64,000 nucleotides of DNA, from positions 1-64,000 of the forward strand of contig JAQBNU010000063.1 of NCBI GenBank assembly GCA_028288365.1, given 5' to 3'. The notes beneath the pieces are model-generated. The model searched no databases, was not told where the DNA came from, and worked only from the letters and a program-made list of their open reading frames with translations. Below are positions 58,345 to 64,000 of this stretch, in pieces. Source of the DNA: Chitinophagaceae bacterium. Its GTDB lineage: Bacteria > Bacteroidota > Bacteroidia > Cytophagales > Cytophagaceae. Both the position numbers and the translations under genes were made by a program. Position 1 is the stretch's first letter. Each line of letters starts with the position of its first letter.

Positions 58345-59583
58345 ATGTCTTTACTTTATCATTTAGGAATTTATCTGTACAGCGCTTTATTATTTGTATT
58401 GTCAGCCTTTGGACATCAGAAAGCAGGCTTATGGATCAATGGACGTAAGGGATGGAAAAAAAGAATGCAGGATAAATTTAAAGACACTTCTTCCTGCGTC
58501 TGGTTTCATTGTGCTTCATTGGGAGAATATGAATTGTCCGTTCCGTTAATGCAAGACATCAAAAAAAAATACCCTAACAAAAAAATACTGGTCACTTTTT
58601 TCTCTCCTTCAGGATATGAAGTTCGAAAAAATGATTCCCTCGCTTTTCATACCGATTATCTTCCCATAGACAGTGTAGCGAATGCGCGCTATTTTATCGA
58701 TACAGTAAAACCCGAAGTAGCATTGTTTGCCAAGTACGATTATTGGTATCATTATTTGAATGTACTGCATGCGAAAAAAATTCCTACATATGTTTTCTCA
58801 GCGACCTTTAGAGAGTCGCAAGTTTTTTTTAAATCGTATGGCACCTGGTACAAAAAAATGCTGGAGCAATTCACTACTCTTTTTGTCACCAATAACGCCT
58901 CTCAATTGCTACTTGAAAATGCAAACATTCATCAGGTCGTTGTAACTGGTGACAATCGCTATGACCGTGTATTCTCTACGGCCAAGCAAGATCGTACTTT
59001 CCCTTTCATCGATAACTTTAAAGCCAATGATCAACTTCTAATTGCGGGCAGTACATGGCCCGAAGATGAAGTGGTGCTGGCCTCGATGATCAATAAAGGA
59101 TTACCTTCACTCCGTTACATCATCGCTCCACACGAAGTAGATGCAGCACATATTAAACAGCTGGAACAATTGCTTACTGTGAAAAGTATTCGTTATTCTT
59201 CTATCACCGAACAAACATCACTTGAAGATATTGCTGTCGTGATCATTGACAACATCGGCATGCTTTCTTCTTTGTATAAATACGGAAACATCGCTTATGT
59301 TGGAGGTGCTTTCAAACAAGGTTTACACAATATACTCGAGCCCTTGTCCTTCGGCCTTCCTGTGGTGTTCGGACCTCATTATAAAAAATTTCCGGAAGCG
59401 TTTGATTTTATAGCCATCGGAGGAGCGTTCAATATTACGAATGCCGTTGGTCTGGAATGGCAAACAAAAGAATTGCTGGACAAAAACAAACAAGAACAAA
59501 TCAGCCGACTCAATGCCAGAGAGATTACCAAACACGTTGGCGCATCTGAAAAAATATTGAATCTCATTTCATGGAAGAATTAG
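58345..59583 (+). CDS. waaA: Kdo transferase (lipid A 3-deoxy-D-manno-octulosonate transferase)
   Basis: Adds Kdo to lipid IVA in lipopolysaccharide synthesis. The protein is 412 aa in the GT-B fold (GT30). It has an N-terminal membrane anchor (about 3-22). The family motif ASLGEYE contains the catalytic Glu; other motifs are TFFSPSGYEVR, TDYLPIDS, GDNRYDRV, ITEQ and GGAFKQGLHNILEPLSFGLPV. I chose ATG 58345 over an in-frame TTG 12 bases upstream. It overlaps rsgA by 13 bases. This indicates Kdo-containing lipopolysaccharide. Confidence 0.94.
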   Translation: MSLLYHLGIYLYSALLFVLSAFGHQKAGLWINGRKGWKKRMQDKFKDTSSCVWFHCASLGEYELSVPLMQDIKKKYPNKKILVTFFSPSGYEVRKNDSLAFHTDYLPIDSVANARYFIDTVKPEVALFAKYDYWYHYLNVLHAKKIPTYVFSATFRESQVFFKSYGTWYKKMLEQFTTLFVTNNASQLLLENANIHQVVVTGDNRYDRVFSTAKQDRTFPFIDNFKANDQLLIAGSTWPEDEVVLASMINKGLPSLRYIIAPHEVDAAHIKQLEQLLTVKSIRYSSITEQTSLEDIAVVIIDNIGMLSSLYKYGNIAYVGGAFKQGLHNILEPLSFGLPVVFGPHYKKFPEAFDFIAIGGAFNITNAVGLEWQTKELLDKNKQEQISRLNAREITKHVGASEKILNLISWKN

Positions 59584-60503
59584 TCAAAGGTGTCGTTGTC
59601 AAATCTACCGGATCATGGTATCAGGTGCGCAAAGACGATCATACGATCATACAAGCGCGCTTGCGTGGTAAGTTTAAGAACCATGACCTGAAAGTGACCA
59701 ATCCTATTGCTGTTGGCGATGTGGTAGCCATGAAACAAGAGGCCGGCAACGAAAGTTACATCATTGAAGACATCACGCTTCGAAAAAATTACATCGTCAG
59801 AAGATCAACACGCAAAACTGCTTTCGGGCATTTGTTAGGATCTAACATTGATCAGGCCATTTTAATTTTTACTTTATCACATCCCAGAACATCGCTAGGA
59901 TTTGTAGATCGTTTTTTGATTTCATGTGAAAGCTTTAGAATTGCGGCTCTTCTCATCATCAATAAAACAGATTTATTCACAGAGGAAGATTGGGAAAGCG
60001 CGAAAGGATTTAAAGAAATATATAACCATGCCGGTTATCAGGTGATCTTTGCTTCCGCACTCAACGGTGACGGTATTGAAGACATCAAAAAAGAATTAGG
60101 AAATAAAACATCGTTGATCGCAGGTCATTCGGGCGTAGGCAAATCCAGCTTCCTAAATGTTTTATGTCCGGGCGCAGGATTGAAAACATCCGACATTTCT
60201 GCCTTTTCTAATAAAGGTGTACATACCACAACCTTCGCTGAAATGCACAGCATCGATGAGCAGACACACCTGATCGATACGCCGGGAGTAAAGGAATGGG
60301 GACTATATCAAATAGGAAAAGAAGAAATTTCACATTACTACCCAGAGATGAGAGTGTTCATCGGTCAATGCAAATTTCACAACTGCAAACATTACAACGA
60401 ACCCGGTTGTGTCGTCGTAGAAAAAGTAAAAGAAGGAATCATTCCTCTAGCAAGGTATCAGAATTACCTCAACATTCTGATGGAAGAAGAAGGACACAAA
60501 TAA
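59571..60503 (+). CDS. rsgA: ribosome small-subunit-dependent GTPase A
   Basis: A circularly permuted GTPase that matures the 30S subunit. The protein is 310 aa. An N-terminal OB domain (about 1-75) is followed by the permuted order G4 NKTDL, G5 SALN, G1 GHSGVGKSSFLN and G3 DTPGVKEWG. The C-terminal zinc finger is CKFHNCKHYNEPGC. The ATG lies inside the end of waaA, indicating coupling. A single arm of the dispersed repeat follows the stop by 3 bases. Confidence 0.96.
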   Translation: MEELVKGVVVKSTGSWYQVRKDDHTIIQARLRGKFKNHDLKVTNPIAVGDVVAMKQEAGNESYIIEDITLRKNYIVRRSTRKTAFGHLLGSNIDQAILIFTLSHPRTSLGFVDRFLISCESFRIAALLIINKTDLFTEEDWESAKGFKEIYNHAGYQVIFASALNGDGIEDIKKELGNKTSLIAGHSGVGKSSFLNVLCPGAGLKTSDISAFSNKGVHTTTFAEMHSIDEQTHLIDTPGVKEWGLYQIGKEEISHYYPEMRVFIGQCKFHNCKHYNEPGCVVVEKVKEGIIPLARYQNYLNILMEEEGHK

Positions 60504-60506
60504 AAA

Positions 60507-60536
60507 AGTGATCAGTGGACAGCTGTCAGTGATCAG
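60507..60536 (+). repeat. dispersed repeat, single arm without partner
   Basis: A 30-base copy of the arm seen at 23927 and 30652, with AGCTGTC instead of AGTTGTC, which makes its centre (GACAGCTGTC) perfectly palindromic. It lies between the rsgA and histidine kinase stop codons. No inverted partner is nearby. Confidence 0.8.
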
Positions 60537-60541
60537 TATTT

Positions 60542-61792
60542 TTAAAATTCGATCGTGATCGTGTGTTCTGCTTCGTTATTTTTATAGGAAACGGTAAAGT
60601 AAGACGCCTCGCATATTTTTTTCACAATAGGAAGTCCGAGTCCAATGGAATTTTTCTTTTCTCCCAATTTTACAAAACGATCAAAAATCGTATTTACATC
60701 TCCCGTTAATGGCTTACCTGAATTGGTAACGACAATGCGATCCATGTTTATATCAATGGAGATATAACCTTCATCGATGTTGTGACGAATAGCATTTGAA
60801 ATAATATTGGTCATCAGGATATCCATCAAGGCTTGATTCGCCCTGATCAGAATAGATCCATCGTATTTTTCAATCACTACAATTTTCCGATCTTCAATGA
60901 TACCAGAAAAAAAGTTAACCAGCTTTTTAGATACCGCAGCAATATCTACCAACGTAACGTCAGGAAATTGATTGTTGTCAATCTGTGACAACAGCAATAA
61001 CCCTTTGCTCAAAGAAGAGATTCTTTTCACCGCATCCATGATACTGCTGATCTGGTTCATCTCTTCTTCCTGCAGTTGTGGCGACTGGATCATATTCTCC
61101 AGGTTGTTCTGAATGATGGCTAAAGGTGTTTGTAGTTCATGCGAAAAATTTTCATTGAATTCTTTTTGACTTCTAAAATCTTCGTGGATTTTAGAAGTCA
61201 TTAAATGCAAATTATGAATGAGCTGATCAAATTCTTTGATGTTGACTTTTTCATAATGTAAGACTTCTCCCGTTTTAATATCGTATGATTTCAAACGATC
61301 CATGATGAAATAAAAGGGAGCCCAAATTCTAACTGAGATCATGTTATTGATCATCAACACACCGATCAATAATATCATGAACATCACAATCCCTACGGGA
61401 ATGATGGAGTCTATCAATTCTTCCTCGCGTTGTAAGGATTGTCTGATCTTGAGAATATAATATTCACCGTTGTGTTTGAATACACTTTCCAACTGACGCT
61501 GCGTCTGTTTCAACGTCGTATCCTGAGAAAAACTAATGGTGCTGTATCGGTCGTATTCTTTGTGTTGACCGGCAATGGTATGTATATAAAAATCTTTATT
61601 GAGTTTTAGCGAATCTATTTCCCGCTCGTACCGAAGGTTTTCAATCAACACTATTTTTTCCTGATGTAAGGCTTCGTCTATGCCGTCATTGATCACTTCT
61701 TTAATAGAGAAATAAAAAAAGAGAGAACCTATTGAAAAAACGAATAAGGAATAAACCAGGTAATAGCGGGTAGATTTATCTAATAGATTCAT
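60542..61792 (-). CDS. membrane sensor histidine kinase
   Basis: The protein is 416 aa. TM helices lie at about 8-30 and 132-152, around a periplasmic sensor domain of 100 residues. HisKA carries phospho-acceptor His218 (NFSHELQTPLAIIQNN). HATPase_c has the N-box NIISNAIRHNID, DRIVVTNSGKP and the G2 loop SIGLGLPIVKKI. The G1 region is DRFVKLGEK. It shares one base (TGATG on the minus strand) with the response regulator's stop, so the pair is one unit. The signal is unknown. Confidence 0.94.
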   Translation of the reverse strand: MNLLDKSTRYYLVYSLFVFSIGSLFFYFSIKEVINDGIDEALHQEKIVLIENLRYEREIDSLKLNKDFYIHTIAGQHKEYDRYSTISFSQDTTLKQTQRQLESVFKHNGEYYILKIRQSLQREEELIDSIIPVGIVMFMILLIGVLMINNMISVRIWAPFYFIMDRLKSYDIKTGEVLHYEKVNIKEFDQLIHNLHLMTSKIHEDFRSQKEFNENFSHELQTPLAIIQNNLENMIQSPQLQEEEMNQISSIMDAVKRISSLSKGLLLLSQIDNNQFPDVTLVDIAAVSKKLVNFFSGIIEDRKIVVIEKYDGSILIRANQALMDILMTNIISNAIRHNIDEGYISIDINMDRIVVTNSGKPLTGDVNTIFDRFVKLGEKKNSIGLGLPIVKKICEASYFTVSYKNNEAEHTITIEF

Positions 61793-62466
61793 CAGGTCGT
61801 AAATTTATAGCCTATGCCATATACTGTTTTAATGTAATCGTTAGCACCTGCGTCTATCAATTTTTTGCGGGTATTTTTAATGTGTGTATATATAAAATCC
61901 AATGAGTCTGCATTGTCCATGTAGTCGCCCCACACATGCTCTGCCAGCGAATCTTTAGGAATGACTCTCCCTTTATTGGAAATAAAATACAACAAAATTT
62001 CGTACTCTTTTCCTGTTAGGTTAATGGGTTTATCGTTTACCAAAACTTCTCTTGAATCTATGTTCACTGTAATTTCATTGAACACCACCTGATTCGCGCC
62101 TGAAAAATTTCTGCGACGCACAATAGATTTTACGCGCGCATTCAACTCTGACAAGTGAAAAGGTTTTACGAGGTAATCATCCGATCCGATTTCCAAACCA
62201 GTGATGCGATCTTCCAACGAATTTTTTGCAGACACAATAATCACACCGCCTTCAATGCCTTTCGCTTTGATTTCTTTAATGATGTCCAATCCATTGCCAT
62301 CAGGTAACATGATGTCCACGATAAAACAATCGTAATCGTACACGCCTATTTTTTCAATGGCTTCTTTAGAAGAACCAGCGCTCTCGCACAAGTACCCTTC
62401 TGCACTCAGGTAAGTGATTACTGATTTTCTGAGTTCTTTTTCGTCTTCGATGACCAGTATTTTCAT
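61792..62466 (-). CDS. OmpR/PhoB-family response regulator
   Basis: The protein is 224 aa. The receiver has phosphorylatable Asp51 (CFIVDIMLPDG), the acidic pair IEDEKE and the conserved switch Lys in YLVKPFH. The winged-helix DNA-binding domain covers about 125-224 (VNDKPINLTGKEYEILLYFI, HVWGDYMDNADSLDFIYTHI, IKTVYGIGYKF). It is co-transcribed with the sensor kinase that follows. It is upstream-adjacent to ftsZ's terminator and therefore probably has its own promoter. The regulon is unknown. Confidence 0.95.
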   Translation of the reverse strand: MKILVIEDEKELRKSVITYLSAEGYLCESAGSSKEAIEKIGVYDYDCFIVDIMLPDGNGLDIIKEIKAKGIEGGVIIVSAKNSLEDRITGLEIGSDDYLVKPFHLSELNARVKSIVRRRNFSGANQVVFNEITVNIDSREVLVNDKPINLTGKEYEILLYFISNKGRVIPKDSLAEHVWGDYMDNADSLDFIYTHIKNTRKKLIDAGANDYIKTVYGIGYKFTT

Positions 62467-62491
62467 ACGGATAATTTAGGTATAAATTCAC

Positions 62492-62522
62492 AAAAAAAGG
62501 TCGCACGAAGCGACCTTTTTTT
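62492..62522 (-). terminator. terminator of ftsZ
   Basis: AAAAAAAGGTCGC (62492-62504) pairs perfectly with 62510-62522 around a five-base loop, 30 bases after the ftsZ stop and just before the response regulator start. Confidence 0.85.
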
Positions 62523-62551
62523 AAACCATTACAAATACAAACCAACTTACA

Positions 62552-64000
62552 TTAATCAACATTATCGTGTAGGAACTTGTTGTTCCCTAATATTTCATTG
62601 TCTTCGTTCAATTGAAACCTAGAAATGTTTCTTTCAGAAGAGTGTGGGTAATCAGAAAGTGTGGTATTGTTCCTTTTGTAAGCAGGAATCTCCAACATCT
62701 GCTTAAACTCTTCTGGTGTCATTCCTGAAGAATTAGCACTCAACGATTTCAACTTGTCTTTTCTCTCGTTTAAACGATCGAATTTTTTCTGCATATCGTT
62801 TTCAAACTCATCTACGATATGGTTGGTATGTTGAGTCGGAACAACTTTCTCTACTTGTTGTACCGTATCGTTATCCAAATCATGAATGATGTACTCCTGT
62901 TTTTGTTCACGCTTAGGTTCCTCTTTAGGCTCTAAGCTAAAGATGATTTGTGAACGCTCTTCCTGCTTTGGTTTCTCTGGTTCGCTGGTGAACAAAGAAG
63001 GATTGGTATTGAACATTTTTTGCTTGAAAATGATCGGCTCTTCTTTCTTGATCACCTTGTCTGTTTCCAAATCAATCACTTTGCGTTGTTCCATTTCCTG
63101 TTGAATGGAATTGGCTTCGTAACCTGTAGCAATGACTGTCACTACCAATTCATCCGCCAGTGAATTATCTTCACCGTAGCCCCAAATCATGAAGGCATCA
63201 CTTGCCACTTCTTCCTGGATATAATCTGTGATTTCAGATAATTCATCCATGGTCATGTTGGCTTGTGGACCGTAAGTAACAGAGAATAAAATTTTGCCTG
63301 CACCTTTTACATTCGTGTTGTTCAACAAAGGAGAATGCAAAGCCAACTCAGCCGCTTGTCTCGCTCTATTTTCACCACTCGCTCTGCCAGAGCCCATCAC
63401 AGCTGCACCGGAATCTTTCATTACTGTTCTCACATCTTCAAAGTCGATGTTCATCGTAGCATTGATCGTGATGATCTCCGCGATGCTTTTTGCTGCTGTC
63501 AGCAAAATATCATCCGCTTTTCCGAAGGCTTCTTTCAATGAAAGATTGCCGTATACTTCTCTTAATTTATCGTTAACAATTACTAACACAGTATCGCAGT
63601 ATTGTCTCATCTCTGCGATGCCCTGTTCGGCTTGCATGTTTTTTCTTTTTCCTTCGAAAGAAAATGGAGCCGTTACAATTCCAACTGTTAAGATATCCAT
63701 TTCACGAGCGATCTTCGCTATCACAGGAGCAGCGCCTGTTCCGGTACCACCGCCCATACCCGCTGTGATGAATAACATTTTGGTATTGTCGCTCAAATAT
63801 TCTCTGATCTCTTCTTTGCTTTCCATGGCAGAGTGTTTTCCGATTTCCGGATTGGCACCTGCACCTAAACTTCTGTTTCCTAATTGAAGTCTATTTGGAA
63901 TGGGACTGCTTTTCAGCGCCTGAAGATCCGTGTTAGAGACCACGAACTCCACGTCTTTAATACCCATGCTGTACATGTGATTTACAGCATTGCTTCCGCC
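62552..64000 (-). CDS. ftsZ: cell division protein FtsZ, N-terminus cut by window edge
   Basis: A tubulin-like GTPase that forms the division ring. Seen are 482 codons, starting at the window edge with GGSNAVNHMYSMG, so only about 20-25 N-terminal residues are missing. The tubulin signature loop GGGTGTGAAP follows FITAGMG; the synergy-loop region is FEDVRTVMKDSGAAVMGSG. After a variable Glu/Lys-rich linker the conserved C-terminal peptide reads EIPAYKR. It is followed by a 40-residue tail ending KFLHDNVD, a tail I associate with FtsZ in this phylum. No ftsA or ftsQ gene is visible because they would lie beyond the edge. Confidence 0.97.
   Translation of the reverse strand, partial: GGSNAVNHMYSMGIKDVEFVVSNTDLQALKSSPIPNRLQLGNRSLGAGANPEIGKHSAMESKEEIREYLSDNTKMLFITAGMGGGTGTGAAPVIAKIAREMDILTVGIVTAPFSFEGKRKNMQAEQGIAEMRQYCDTVLVIVNDKLREVYGNLSLKEAFGKADDILLTAAKSIAEIITINATMNIDFEDVRTVMKDSGAAVMGSGRASGENRARQAAELALHSPLLNNTNVKGAGKILFSVTYGPQANMTMDELSEITDYIQEEVASDAFMIWGYGEDNSLADELVVTVIATGYEANSIQQEMEQRKVIDLETDKVIKKEEPIIFKQKMFNTNPSLFTSEPEKPKQEERSQIIFSLEPKEEPKREQKQEYIIHDLDNDTVQQVEKVVPTQHTNHIVDEFENDMQKKFDRLNERKDKLKSLSANSSGMTPEEFKQMLEIPAYKRNNTTLSDYPHSSERNISRFQLNEDNEILGNNKFLHDNVD

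Noticed and set aside
63294-63887. 197-codon plus-strand frame
   Set aside because: Antisense shadow of the ftsZ GTPase domain.
1-64000. tRNA, rRNA, CRISPR array, riboswitch, insertion sequence or prophage
   Set aside because: The gaps were read for conserved tRNA arms, regular spaced repeats, transposase or phage genes and known riboswitch cores; nothing convincing was seen. A tRNA/Rfam scan would settle this.

Overview
The window comes from a member of the Bacteroidota, most likely a free-living Cytophagales-type bacterium. Four observations support this. There are type IX secretion (T9SS) parts: PorT, PorP/SprF, PorE-like TPR/PD40/OmpA proteins and a type B (CHU_C) sorting domain. There are phylum-restricted families such as DUF2851 and DUF5606. 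Several genes are preceded by the Bacteroidota -7 promoter element TAnnTTTG, while Shine-Dalgarno sequences are mostly weak. The DNA is AT-rich and coding-dense. No species can be named from this alone. I saw no rRNA, tRNA, CRISPR array, phage or intact insertion sequence; both edges cut genes (an alpha/beta hydrolase on the left, ftsZ on the right).

Layout. 1-11 kb: hydrolase fragment, typA, metG, then a tripartite RND efflux operon (adaptor, pump, TolC-like channel). 11-16.4 kb: an ECF sigma factor with a membrane anti-sigma-like partner, facing an operon for a T9SS-exported LRR protein, a PorP/SprF protein and a TPR/PD40 protein. 16.4-24 kb: trhO, then an envelope/glycan-looking block (NeuD-type acetyltransferase, GT-C-like transferase, HTTM-like pair, polytopic protein, DUF2851). 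24-32 kb: pyrD-ftsK-lolA-pyrF in one direction, amtB, and a XerC/D recombinase. 31.7-38 kb: aroQ, a class V aminotransferase, rnhA and trmN6; then a saccharopine dehydrogenase-like gene, a cation diffusion facilitator, porT and menG. 38-44.5 kb: three PorE-like paralogues. 45-52 kb: a seven-bladed propeller protein and a minus-strand cluster siaB - siaC - TerB/FHA-like/ABCG transporter - lipoprotein - small secreted protein. 52-64 kb: engB, a TonB C-terminal-domain protein, a DUF5606 protein, an outer-membrane barrel, a LMW phosphatase, a PerR-like regulator with its peroxiredoxin, an MFS transporter, waaA, rsgA, a two-component system and ftsZ.

The most interesting points are these. (1) The siaB/siaC phospho-switch is coupled to a large TerB-fused ABCG-type transporter, without the SiaA phosphatase or SiaD cyclase known from Pseudomonas. 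(2) The PerR-like regulator keeps all five regulatory-metal ligands of Bacillus PerR at identical spacing but has lost all four structural zinc cysteines. (3) A family of roughly 30-35 bp perfect inverted repeats abuts stop codons, and paired base changes between two copies indicate that the stem is maintained. (4) There are three PorE-like proteins side by side plus a shortened fourth relative in the CHU_C/PorP operon.

All family assignments are from reading motifs; no database search was run.
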